From Variovorax sp. PBS-H4 (GTDB lineage: Bacteria; Pseudomonadota; Gammaproteobacteria; Burkholderiales; Burkholderiaceae_C), in assembly GCF_901827205.1 (NCBI RefSeq), contig NZ_LR594675.1:3038001-3102000 (forward strand): 64,000 nt of DNA, written 5' to 3'. The position numbers and the translations under genes are program-made. Each line of letters begins with the position of its first letter. Position 1 is the first letter of the stretch. The notes beneath the pieces were generated by a model. It ran no database searches. It was not told the DNA's origin and was given only the letters and a program-made list of their open reading frames with translations. Shown piece after piece: positions 43,099 through 50,044 of this stretch.

Positions 43099-43713
43099 AT
43101 GCAGCTGTTCGATTCGACAAGTTCGCCCTTTGTCCGCAAGGTCAACATCGTGATTCGCGAGCTGGGCCTTGAGGCTCGCATTGAGCGGCTGGCGCAGGAC
43201 GCCCATCCCGTGCGGCGCGACGCCCACCTGATGCGCTTCAACCCCTTGGGCCAGGTGCCCACGCTCGTCCTGGATGACGGCTGCGTGTTGTGCGACAGCC
43301 GCGTGATCTGCGAATACCTGGACCAGCTGGGCGAAGGCCGCATCTTTCCGCGAGAGGGGCCTGCGCGTTGGGGGGCACTGGCCTGGCAGTCCCTCGCGGA
43401 CGGCCTGCTGGATGCGGCCATCCTCATGCGCTACGAAGCCAATGCGCGTCCACCGCAGTACCGGTGGGAGGGATGGGAGGCTGCGCAATGGGCCAAGGTC
43501 GAGTCGGTCCTGCAGTCCCTGGCGCGTGCCGCTCCTTCGTTGGGCGACCGATTGAACATCGGCACCCTCAGCATCGCGTGCGCACTCGGCTACCTGGACT
43601 TCCGTTTTCCCGAGCGGGCATGGCGCCCGCAGCGCAGCGCGTTGGCCGACTGGTTCGGCCGGATGTCGATGCATCCCTCGATCGAGGCGACCCTGCCTCG
43701 CCCGCGAACCTGA
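43099..43713 (+). CDS. Glutathione S-transferase family protein
   Basis: A 204-residue GST. The thioredoxin-like N-domain has SPFVRKVNIVIRELGL (catalytic Ser region), QVPTLVLDDG (cis-Pro) and CDSRVICEYLDQL; a helical C-domain follows. Family members conjugate or remove groups with glutathione, or handle reactive intermediates such as epoxides. It is the last enzyme gene of the island and may detoxify an oxygenation product. The spacing of 12 bases from the CaiB gene indicates the same transcript. Confidence 0.85.
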   Translation: MQLFDSTSSPFVRKVNIVIRELGLEARIERLAQDAHPVRRDAHLMRFNPLGQVPTLVLDDGCVLCDSRVICEYLDQLGEGRIFPREGPARWGALAWQSLADGLLDAAILMRYEANARPPQYRWEGWEAAQWAKVESVLQSLARAAPSLGDRLNIGTLSIACALGYLDFRFPERAWRPQRSALADWFGRMSMHPSIEATLPRPRT

Positions 43714-43743
43714 TCAACCCCTTTCAAGCTCCACCCGATCACC

Positions 43744-44049
43744 ATGGAAATACATTGGACCGACGGTGCGCTGTCCTTGCATCGGCCCGACGATTTCAAG
43801 GCATTCAAGGTCGTCGTTCACGCGGCATTGGATGTGAACGACCGGGTCTTGAAGGACTTTGCGGGCACCGCACGTTTTGAAGACGATCAGGCCTGCTGGG
43901 TCTCCCAAGCCGGCCTGCGGACGCTGGCCGGACCGCTGGCGACGCCGCAATGGCTGGCGGACCTCGACGCCATGGTGTCCAAGGCGCGGCCACATGGCTG
44001 GATCGACGATTCGACGGGGGATATCCGCGCCCATGTGGAGCGGGGTTGA
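43744..44049 (+). CDS. Hypothetical protein
   Basis: A 101-residue protein with no signal peptide or membrane segment; mixed charged and hydrophobic sequence (WTDGALSLHRPDDFKAFKVV, TARFEDDQACWVSQAGLRTL). The spacing (30 bases after the GST gene) and codon use fit a real gene. I do not recognise a family. It is the last chromosomal coding gene before the tRNA and the prophage. Confidence 0.55.
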   Translation: MEIHWTDGALSLHRPDDFKAFKVVVHAALDVNDRVLKDFAGTARFEDDQACWVSQAGLRTLAGPLATPQWLADLDAMVSKARPHGWIDDSTGDIRAHVERG

Positions 44050-44070
44050 TCCGCGGTGCTTGCGGATCGA

Positions 44071-44144
44071 TGGAGCGGGTGAAGGGAATCGAACCCTCGT
44101 ATGAAGCTTGGGAAGCTGCCGTTCTACCATTGAACTACACCCGC
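44071..44144 (-). tRNA. tRNA-Gly (anticodon CCC), with encoded CCA
   Basis: The 74-base cloverleaf on the minus strand has acceptor GCGGGTG/CACCCGC, D-arm GTTC...GAAC, anticodon loop TTCCCAA, T-arm AGGGTTCGATTCCCT and 3' TCCA (44071-44074 as TGGA on the plus strand). It is close in sequence to E. coli glyU. Positions 28 and 42 are C and U, a mismatch in the anticodon stem. The prophage integrase starts beyond its 5' end, an unusual side for a tRNA-targeting element. Confidence 0.93.
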
Positions 44145-44356
44145 ATTTCCTAACTCGTTGATTTGCAACGAGTTTCTCGCCTAAGTCGTTGATTGAGCGT
44201 AGGTTTTCGAGCCCTTCGGATCCTAGAGATTCCCAATCTCACTTATCCAAACCCCCACGCACTTACGACCTAGGTGTAGGTTTGGTATAGGTTTTTGAGA
44301 GAATCTATACCTCGACCCACTCGGGGCCACGCCCCGACAGCGAGGAGTATAGAGCC
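44145..44356. other. Candidate phage attachment region between tRNA and integrase
   Basis: An AT-richer stretch without a gene. It holds a near-exact direct repeat (CTAACTCGTTGATT at 44150, CTAAGTCGTTGATT at 44181), a 7-bp inverted repeat CTCGTTG/CAACGAG (44154-44172), and three TAGGTTT copies (44200, 44277, 44288), the last two 11 bases apart. Such sequences next to an integrase gene usually are attachment core and arm sites. The left crossover point itself cannot be placed without the other end of the element. Confidence 0.45.
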
Positions 44357-45667
44357 ATGTATTTTGATGTTCGAGCGGCCAAGCTCCTGGCGCCCGGTGA
44401 GCACCTGACGGTGAGCGGCTGCCCAGGCCTGCGCCTCGAGGCCACGGCCTCTCGCAAGGCCTGGACGTACCGCTATCGATCGCCGGTGACGGGCAAGCTC
44501 AAGCAGGTGAAGATCGGCGAGTACCCGGCGATGCCGGCGCCTGCGGCGGCCGCAGCCTGGGACCAGCTGCGGCAGCAGCGTGCCGAGGGCGTCGACGTGA
44601 AGGCGGTGAAGTCGGAGAAGGTGCGCGCCGCGCGCGCGGCCGCGGCGACGGAAACCTACACGGTGCGGCGCCTGGTTGACGACTACGTCACCGGGCACCT
44701 CGAGGGCGGGCGCAAGGAGGCCGGGGCGCTGGCGACGCGCCGCGCGCTGGAGCGCTTGCTTGACGAAGAGGAAGCGTTCGCGGAGATGCGGGCCGACCAG
44801 GTCACGCGAGCGACTTGCTTCGACATCCTGGACGCGCGAAAAGCTACACCGACAGCGGCCCAGAAGCTGCGCTCGGAGCTGGGGTCGGCCTGGGAGTACG
44901 CGCTTGACGCCGGGCGCCTGGACGGCAACGTGCCGAACTGGTGGCGCACCGTGATGCGCGGCCGGCTGAAGAGTAAGGGGAAGGTGATCGCGGGCCGGCA
45001 CGTCGGCCAGCAGCGCCGCGCGCTGCGCGACGACGAGGTCTCGCAGCTGCTGGCCTGGCTGCCGAACATGCACGAGCTCGGGCGCGACGCGACGCAGATG
45101 TACCTGTGGACCTGCACGCGCGGCGCCGAGTTCCTCGGCATGCGGGCGGAGCACGTCACCGAGGAGCGGGACGGCTGGTGGTGGACGGCGCCGAAGGAGG
45201 CGACGAAGAACGCGCGCTTCGAGAATGCCGTCGACCTGCGCGTGCCGCTGGTCGGGCGCGCGCTGAAGATCGTGAAGAGGAGGCTGAAGGGGGTGGGGGA
45301 GGCTGGCTGGCTGTTCGCTGACGAAGAGGGCGGCCAGTACACGCAGCACAGCTTCAGCACCTACATCTACGACCTGCAGCCGTACTCAGCGAAGCGCAAG
45401 CGTCACGGCTCGGATGGCGCGCACTTGAAGGCCCTGCCGGTGACGGGCTGGACGCCGCACAGCCTGCGCCGCACGGGGCGCACGATGCTGGCGGCGTTGG
45501 GGTGCCCCGAGGAGATCGCCGAAGCGATCCTGGGGCACATGCCTGAGGGCATCGTTGGCACCTACAACGCCTACAGCTACGACAAGGAGCGCCGGGAGTG
45601 GCTGGGCAAGCTGTCGAAGCACCTCGAGGCGCTGGTGGCTCAGGCAGGCTTGCCGGCGCGCCCGTAG
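44357..45667 (+). CDS. int: Tyrosine recombinase (prophage integrase)
   Basis: A 436-residue integrase. N-terminal arm-binding region (GLRLEATASRKAWTYRYR, KQVKIGEYP) is as in P4-type integrases. The catalytic set is visible: Arg in WTCTRGAEFLGM, Lys in the APKEATK beta-hairpin, HSLRR, ILGH and the nucleophilic Tyr in VGTYNAYSYDKER. It inserts and, with an excision factor, removes the element. It points away from the tRNA and overlaps the AlpA-like gene tail to tail by 28 bases. It is the only plus-strand gene of the phage region. Confidence 0.93.
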   Translation: MYFDVRAAKLLAPGEHLTVSGCPGLRLEATASRKAWTYRYRSPVTGKLKQVKIGEYPAMPAPAAAAAWDQLRQQRAEGVDVKAVKSEKVRAARAAAATETYTVRRLVDDYVTGHLEGGRKEAGALATRRALERLLDEEEAFAEMRADQVTRATCFDILDARKATPTAAQKLRSELGSAWEYALDAGRLDGNVPNWWRTVMRGRLKSKGKVIAGRHVGQQRRALRDDEVSQLLAWLPNMHELGRDATQMYLWTCTRGAEFLGMRAEHVTEERDGWWWTAPKEATKNARFENAVDLRVPLVGRALKIVKRRLKGVGEAGWLFADEEGGQYTQHSFSTYIYDLQPYSAKRKRHGSDGAHLKALPVTGWTPHSLRRTGRTMLAALGCPEEIAEAILGHMPEGIVGTYNAYSYDKERREWLGKLSKHLEALVAQAGLPARP

Positions 45668-45900
45668 CCGCTGTTCTCTGGCGGCAGCAGGTCGGACACC
45701 GGCAGCTCGCGGCCCCAGTTGTCCAGGTCCTCCACAAGCCAGGCGGTACGGCCGGCGCTCAGCTTGCGAGGCTTCGGCACCTTGCCCCGCGCGACCAGGT
45801 TGTCGAGCAGGCTCTCGGAGATGGCCAGGTAGGCCGCGGCGTCTGGTCGTGCGAGGAACAGCGGGCGGATGGTGACGATGGGTGCGGGAGGTGTCTTCAT
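45640..45900 (-). CDS. AlpA/excisionase-like helix-turn-helix protein
   Basis: An 86-residue protein. RPLFLARPDAAAYLAISESL then DNLVARGKVPKPRKL and AWLVEDLDNW is the compact MerR-like winged helix of AlpA-type phage regulators and excisionases. AlpA activates integrase-linked expression in P4-like elements; excisionases bend attachment DNA. Position directly next to int supports such a role. ATG 45900 has no strong ribosome site; the repeated hairpin element lies immediately upstream. Confidence 0.72.
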   Translation of the reverse strand: MKTPPAPIVTIRPLFLARPDAAAYLAISESLLDNLVARGKVPKPRKLSAGRTAWLVEDLDNWGRELPVSDLLPPENSGYGRAGKPA

Positions 45901-45906
45901 GGTCCA

Positions 45907-45938
45907 GGCCGCTTGAGCGGCTCTTGTTCTTGTCGGGG
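45907..45938 (-). repeat. Repeated hairpin element, copy 1
   Basis: On the minus strand a purine-rich leader (CAAGAACAAGA) runs straight into the hairpin GCCGC-TCAA-GCGGC (45908-45921), seven bases before the AlpA-like ATG. Two other copies occur at 48591 and 49354. See the finding on the three copies. Confidence 0.6.
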
Positions 45939-45985
45939 AGAAAGTAACGGGGCCCGAAGGCCCCGTCAACGTCTTCGTCGCTGCC

Positions 45986-48622
45986 TTACGGCACGTTGGA
46001 GCTGTGCACCGAGGTCGGCTTGAACGGCAGGGCCAGCTTGCCAGCGAACTCGCCGTTGCTGGTCAGCGTCGGGCAGGCGCCTGCCGAGACGCAGAATCCG
46101 CTGCCGGCGTCCGGATAGATCACGTCGCCGAAGCGGTAGTTCGCCACGCTCATGCCCGTGTAGTCCGCCACGCTCAGCACCCGGCCCTGGGTCGAGTAGT
46201 CATCTGCGTTGGTGACCATGATCGGGTCGACCCGGCTGTCCTCCATCGTGCGAATTACGCTGCCGGTCGAGCTCGAGTCGCTCGCGTTGCTGAGCTTCAC
46301 CCAACCCCAGCGCCGGTTGGCTCGGTCGGTGAACAGCACCAGCTCGTTGATCGGGTCCTCGACGCCGGTGTAGCCCTTGGCAGCAGCCAGGTGCGTGATG
46401 TTGTCGCCCAGGCCAGTGACCGATCCCACCTTCTGAATGTCCGCCGGGTCAGGCGTCGTCGGCTTCGCGCCGGCGGCGTAGCGCCCGAGGGAGAACAGCT
46501 GCAGCTCGCCACCTTCGACAGCGATCGCGGCGCGCGGGTACTGCGGCGTGGTTTTCCAGAACGGGTAGTCGGGGATCCGCACCTGCTCGTCCTTGCTCCA
46601 GTAGCTGCGCGTGGCAGTCGTCCACAGGGCTGTCGGGCGGCTGGCGAGGGTCAAGGACTTGACCACCACCGGCATCGACTCCGCGGTCAGCGGGTATGGC
46701 CACTGCGTTGCGGCCTGACCCACGTTTTGCGTCTCGAGGTTGCTCGCGGCGCTGCCCAGGTACATGCCGTTGGTGTAGGTGAACAGAGGCCGGAGGTCGA
46801 TGAAGGCCACCTTCTTCTCGCTCTTGCTGACCACCACCGAGACACCGCCCTTGGCGTAGCGCTCGTAGTCCTCACCGCCCGGCAGCATCTTCGCTCGATT
46901 GTTCGCCATCGGCGAGTCGAGGTACTGGAAGCTGGAGATGGTGCCCGAGGAGTCGTACTTGAGCATCGTCGTGTACGGGTGGATGCCCGTGGTGGTCACG
47001 ATGCCGGTGGGCGCCTTCATGTCCGAAGGCAGATCGACGTAGCCGACCACCTTCATGAACACATAGTTGCCCTGGTCGACGAAGCCCGGGTGCATCATGT
47101 CCATCCAGCCGTGCCACCAGTCGTAGCGCGCTTGGCCGGGCTGCCAGCCTTGCGGAGCGGAGCCCAGCGACACCACTGCCACCTGGCCCTTCGTGGCGAC
47201 CGTGTCCCAGCCGCTGACCAGAGCGAACTCGCCGCCGCCGGTGACGGAGATGCCGGTCGGCACGAAGCCCAACTTGAACTTCGTGCTCGCGCGGTTCTGA
47301 GCCGTCAGCGTGCCGACGGTGTACATCGTCGAGGGCTTGGTCGGGCTGCCCTGCGTGGCGATCAACGACAAGCGGGTCGCCGGGCTGTCCGCTGCACTCT
47401 CTCCGCGGTGCTCTGCCACAGGGAGATCTGCCGGGTCGTTCTTCGCCAGCGCGCCGCTCGACAGGTAGTCGTCGATCGCCGTGGGCAGGAGGCGCTGCTG
47501 CTGCCACAGCACTTGCGGGCGCTGCTGGAAGGTCCGGCGGTCGGTCGCAGAGTTCTGCAGCCACACAACCGAGTTCTCGACGCTGCGCGTGCCGGCCGGG
47601 ACACCGATCGTCGCGGCGTGGATGGACACGTAGAGGTTGTTCGTCGGGTCCTCGTGGCCCAGCTGGTAGACCGAGCGGATGTCGGACATGACTCCAGTGT
47701 CCGCACGCTCGGGCAGCGTCTGAACGCCAGCCTTGCTTGCGGGTGCACCGTAGCGGTAGGCCACGCCAGCGTCCGTCGCGAACTTGTACGCCATCGAGGC
47801 ATAGGCGGCGGGGTCGACGGCACCGGAGGTGTCGACGATGTCACCAGCAACAGCAGGGGCCGGAGCGGGAGCAGGGGCAGGCGCAGGCGCTGGAGCTGGC
47901 GCAGGCGCCGGGGCGGGGGCGGGGGCGGGGGCGGGCGCGGGCGCGGGGGCGGGAGCGGGAGCGGGCGCTGGGGCCGGAGCAGGTGCAGGAGCAGCCACAG
48001 CCCCGGCCGACACGCACGACTTCGCAGTCCCGAATGCCGGGTCGCTGCCGAAGAACTCGTTGGTGCACGATGCAGCGCCGTTGACTGCCTTTGATACCCA
48101 GCGCGTGTCGGCGCCGTATTTCACGAGGGTCGGGGCCGGCACGGTGAACGATCCGCCTTCCTGGGCCAGGACGGTTCCTGCGGACGGTGCGACAGGCGCT
48201 GGTGCCGGAGCGGGTGCCGGCGGGACCTGCGTGTAGCAGGCCTTGGCCACGTAGGGCGCGGGGTCGCCGAAGGTCTGGTTGGTGCACGCCACGGTGCCGG
48301 ACAGCGTCTTCGAGACCCACCGCGAGTTCGCGCCGTATTGAACGACGGCGCTCGAGGCAAGGGTGAAGGACTTGCCTTCATTGGCCACCTTGATCCAGCT
48401 CGCGTCGAGCTTCTGGAATTCGTCCGACACCTGCGCGGCGGCGGCCGGGGCCTCCGCAGTCGCCGTGGCGAACAGTGGCATCGGGGTTGCACCGCCGCCT
48501 CCGCCGCCGCAACCGGCGAGAACGCCAGCTGCGGTGAGCATCAGGAGCAGGGCTGTGGGTCGTGGCGCGCGCCTCGCGCCGGCTGGGTCTGGCTGCTTGA
48601 GCAGCTCTTGTTCTTTTGTCAC
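45986..48622 (-). CDS. Large prophage-encoded lipoprotein with duplicated module and Ala-Pro tract
   Basis: An 878-residue protein with GTG start. A lipoprotein signal (PTALLLMLTAAGVLAGC, lipidated Cys near residue 38) is followed by a Gly run. Two related ~50-residue modules lie near 80-130 and 155-203, each with YGA(N/D)(S/T)RWVSK and two Cys (TVACTNQTFGD; AASCTNEFFGS). Then comes an uninterrupted Ala-Pro alternation of about 48 residues and a 620-residue C-terminal part rich in Gly, Ser, Thr and aromatic strands, possibly a beta-propeller or adhesin-like domain. It should be exported and anchored, unlike the surrounding replication genes. I do not recognise the family. It may be a lysogenic-conversion gene. 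Confidence 0.75.
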   Translation of the reverse strand: MTKEQELLKQPDPAGARRAPRPTALLLMLTAAGVLAGCGGGGGGATPMPLFATATAEAPAAAAQVSDEFQKLDASWIKVANEGKSFTLASSAVVQYGANSRWVSKTLSGTVACTNQTFGDPAPYVAKACYTQVPPAPAPAPAPVAPSAGTVLAQEGGSFTVPAPTLVKYGADTRWVSKAVNGAASCTNEFFGSDPAFGTAKSCVSAGAVAAPAPAPAPAPAPAPAPAPAPAPAPAPAPAPAPAPAPAPAPAPAPAPAVAGDIVDTSGAVDPAAYASMAYKFATDAGVAYRYGAPASKAGVQTLPERADTGVMSDIRSVYQLGHEDPTNNLYVSIHAATIGVPAGTRSVENSVVWLQNSATDRRTFQQRPQVLWQQQRLLPTAIDDYLSSGALAKNDPADLPVAEHRGESAADSPATRLSLIATQGSPTKPSTMYTVGTLTAQNRASTKFKLGFVPTGISVTGGGEFALVSGWDTVATKGQVAVVSLGSAPQGWQPGQARYDWWHGWMDMMHPGFVDQGNYVFMKVVGYVDLPSDMKAPTGIVTTTGIHPYTTMLKYDSSGTISSFQYLDSPMANNRAKMLPGGEDYERYAKGGVSVVVSKSEKKVAFIDLRPLFTYTNGMYLGSAASNLETQNVGQAATQWPYPLTAESMPVVVKSLTLASRPTALWTTATRSYWSKDEQVRIPDYPFWKTTPQYPRAAIAVEGGELQLFSLGRYAAGAKPTTPDPADIQKVGSVTGLGDNITHLAAAKGYTGVEDPINELVLFTDRANRRWGWVKLSNASDSSSTGSVIRTMEDSRVDPIMVTNADDYSTQGRVLSVADYTGMSVANYRFGDVIYPDAGSGFCVSAGACPTLTSNGEFAGKLALPFKPTSVHSSNVP
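47850..48000 (-). repeat. Low-complexity tract encoding the Ala-Pro run
   Basis: About 150 bases of short near-repeats, including several consecutive GGGGGC units, code for the alternating Ala-Pro segment of the lipoprotein. Such six-base units change number readily by slippage, so the length may vary between strains. Confidence 0.8.
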
Positions 48623-48630
48623 GGGGGTTT
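48591..48630 (-). repeat. Repeated hairpin element, copy 2
   Basis: Minus-strand hairpin GCTGC-TCAA-GCAGC (48592-48605) after AAAAGAACAAGA and CCCCCGTG. It lies inside the first codons of the lipoprotein gene. Relative to copy 1 the third stem pair is T-A instead of C-G, a compensatory change. Confidence 0.6.
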
Positions 48631-48814
48631 CTCTCTCTTACATGGGGATGTTCTTGTTCTTATTGGCTCGGAGGCGTTTCCGCCTCCGTCACCAGCCCTT
48701 GAGCGCCCTCCGCGGGGTGTAAATGGGTCATCTACCCCTGCAGACCTCCGAAAAGGAGGCGCTGAGGGCATCGTGGGGTGTTGCGGGGCCCGGGGGGAAT
48801 CCCCCGGGCATTTG
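48623..48814. other. Intergenic stretch with hairpins upstream of the lipoprotein gene
   Basis: No gene of good quality is seen. Three inverted repeats occur: GGAGGCG/CGCCTCC with a four-base loop (48670-48687, a GAAA loop on the minus strand), CCTCC/GGAGG (48747-48761) and CCCGGGGG/CCCCCGGG (about 48790-48808). None has a clear T-run, so they may be terminator remnants, RNA-stability hairpins or attenuators between the small membrane genes and the lipoprotein gene. Confidence 0.5.
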
Positions 48815-48964
48815 TCACAGGTACGCCGCCCGGATGAGCATGATCCCGGCCAGGTGGATGGCAAGCTGGGCGTACCAAGGCGGCTTGAGCCAGATCGACA
48901 GCGGAACGGCGATCGGGATCGCCAGGGCCGACAGCTTCAGCGACTCGAGCAGGTCTGGGTTCAC
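48815..48964 (-). CDS. Small membrane protein (49 aa)
   Basis: A 49-residue reading frame starting at GTG 48964 on the stop of the gene before it (GTGA). Two hydrophobic stretches (LSALAIPIAVPLSIWL and AQLAIHLAGIMLI) suggest one or two membrane spans. The tight overlap supports its reality. Function unknown; holin-like size but without further evidence. Confidence 0.5.
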   Translation of the reverse strand: MNPDLLESLKLSALAIPIAVPLSIWLKPPWYAQLAIHLAGIMLIRAAYL

Positions 48965-49206
48965 CACTGCGCGCGCTTCCAGAAGTCCTCTGCCTCATCG
49001 ATGCCGTGCGAAAGGGCGACGATGACCGTCGTGAGCCCGATACTGGCGGCGAGGGGTATCCACCAGAGCATGCGCCACAGGATCGTGTACCAGGGCGCCA
49101 GGTTGTTGCCACTCGTCGCCGGCCAGCGCAGGTTGATCTTCGGCAGCCGGACGCCGTAGAGTCGGGCCGCCAGGGCGGCACGGGTTCGGTCGGAGATGAG
49201 TCTCAT
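48961..49206 (-). CDS. Small single-span membrane protein (81 aa)
   Basis: An 81-residue protein with a basic N-terminus and one hydrophobic segment (MLWWIPLAASIGLTTVIVAL), ending GIDEAEDFWKRAQW. It overlaps neighbours on both sides by four bases (ATGA and GTGA). I do not recognise it. A cassette of small membrane proteins in a phage could concern lysis or host-membrane modification, but nothing specific is visible. Confidence 0.55.
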   Translation of the reverse strand: MRLISDRTRAALAARLYGVRLPKINLRWPATSGNNLAPWYTILWRMLWWIPLAASIGLTTVIVALSHGIDEAEDFWKRAQW

Positions 49207-49385
49207 GCGTCACCCACCAGGACGAGGACGCGAGCGACGCCCGGGTGGGAGGCCTTGACGGCCTCGATGGCTTCTCCGAATCCGATGTTGGTGTCTGACA
49301 CCTGGAACGCCATCAGCTTTCCGTCGGAGGGGCTTCGCGCGTAGGCGATGGTCGGCCGCTTTTGCGGCTCTTCTTCTTCTGGCAC
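49203..49385 (-). CDS. Hypothetical small protein (60 aa)
   Basis: A 60-residue protein, GTG start at 49385 with AAGGA seven bases upstream. N-terminus MPEEEEPQKRP is charged, the rest (IGFGEAIEAVKASHPGVARVLVLVGDA) is a short alpha/beta sequence. It contains copy 3 of the hairpin element in its first codons and overlaps the following gene by four bases. Not recognised. Confidence 0.5.
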   Translation of the reverse strand: MPEEEEPQKRPTIAYARSPSDGKLMAFQVSDTNIGFGEAIEAVKASHPGVARVLVLVGDA

Positions 49386-49395
49386 GGGGGTTCCT
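49354..49395 (-). repeat. Repeated hairpin element, copy 3
   Basis: Minus-strand hairpin GCCGC-AAAA-GCGGC (49355-49368) following AGAAGAAGAAGA and CCCCCGTG, at the very start of the 60-residue protein gene. The stem equals copy 1; only the loop and the purine leader differ. Confidence 0.6.
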
Positions 49396-49397
49396 TT

Positions 49398-49670
49398 TCA
49401 GGTGGTTGGGGGTTTGGGGTGGTCGGCAGCGCTCGGCGCGCGCCAGGTGCCGAGGAGCACGCTGATGCAGTCGTCGCTGTCGAGCATGTAGTCGTTCATC
49501 GCCGCGGCGTCATCCGCCGCCTTGATGCGGGCGCACATGTCGTCGACGATGCCGCGCACGGCCGGCACCACCAGCTGCGCGATGCGCTCGCGCAGCTGCT
49601 GGGTCTGGCCGTACACGCGGCCCACGTTGGTCAGCTGCCCGACAAGGGCTGCGATCTCGTGGTCTTTCAC
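49398..49670 (-). CDS. Hypothetical phage protein (90 aa)
   Basis: A 90-residue protein starting at GTG 49670, which overlaps the preceding stop (GTGA). Mainly helical (LVGQLTNVGRVYGQTQQLRE, RGIVDDMCARIKAADDAAAM). No domain recognised. Its place in the early-gene transcript suggests a small accessory role. Confidence 0.5.
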   Translation of the reverse strand: MKDHEIAALVGQLTNVGRVYGQTQQLRERIAQLVVPAVRGIVDDMCARIKAADDAAAMNDYMLDSDDCISVLLGTWRAPSAADHPKPPTT

Positions 49671-50044
49671 TTCTTCTCCGTGATCGTCATCTCGAAGCCG
49701 AACTGAGCCAGGATCCGCTGCAGGTCGTACAGCTTGACGTTGGGGATGTAGCTGACGACGTCGCTCCAGACGTGGTTGAGGCGCTCCTCGAAGCCCTCCG
49801 GCCACTTCCGGATGACCGACAGCTGCAGCGGCGAGCTGCTGCGCTCCACGGCCCCGCCGCGCGCCCGCAGCAGCTCCAGGATCTGGCCCAGGGTGCAGCC
49901 GTAGACAGTGCCTTCGTCGTTGAGCATCTCGAAGTCGAGCTGCAGCATGTGCTCGGCCACGAAGTGCTCGGCTTCGGTGAACTGCGGCTCCTGGCCGGCC
50001 CGGTACTCGAGCTGGCCCAGCTTGTATTGCAGGTCGCTGCTCAC
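49667..50044 (-). CDS. Hypothetical phage protein (125 aa)
   Basis: A 125-residue protein from GTG 50044 on the preceding stop (GTGA). Sequence such as LQYKLGQLEYRAGQEPQF, WSDVVSYIPNVKLYDLQRIL suggests an alpha/beta soluble protein. Not recognised. It lies downstream of the SbcC-like gene in the same transcript. Confidence 0.5.
   Translation of the reverse strand: MSSDLQYKLGQLEYRAGQEPQFTEAEHFVAEHMLQLDFEMLNDEGTVYGCTLGQILELLRARGGAVERSSSPLQLSVIRKWPEGFEERLNHVWSDVVSYIPNVKLYDLQRILAQFGFEMTITEKK

Noticed and set aside
47850..48000. Possible CRISPR or tandem-repeat array
   Set aside because: The repeats are six-base coding units without spacers. No CRISPR-like direct repeats or cas genes were seen anywhere in the window.
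47829..48236. Plus-strand frame coding a long Ala-Gly alternation
   Set aside because: It is the other strand of the Ala-Pro repeat of the lipoprotein; the minus-strand frame has the lipobox and conserved modules.
48619..48864. Minus-strand frame of 81 codons between the small membrane genes and the lipoprotein
   Set aside because: It overlaps the coupled 49-residue gene and runs through three hairpins; Pro/Arg/Ser-rich product typical of a shadow frame.
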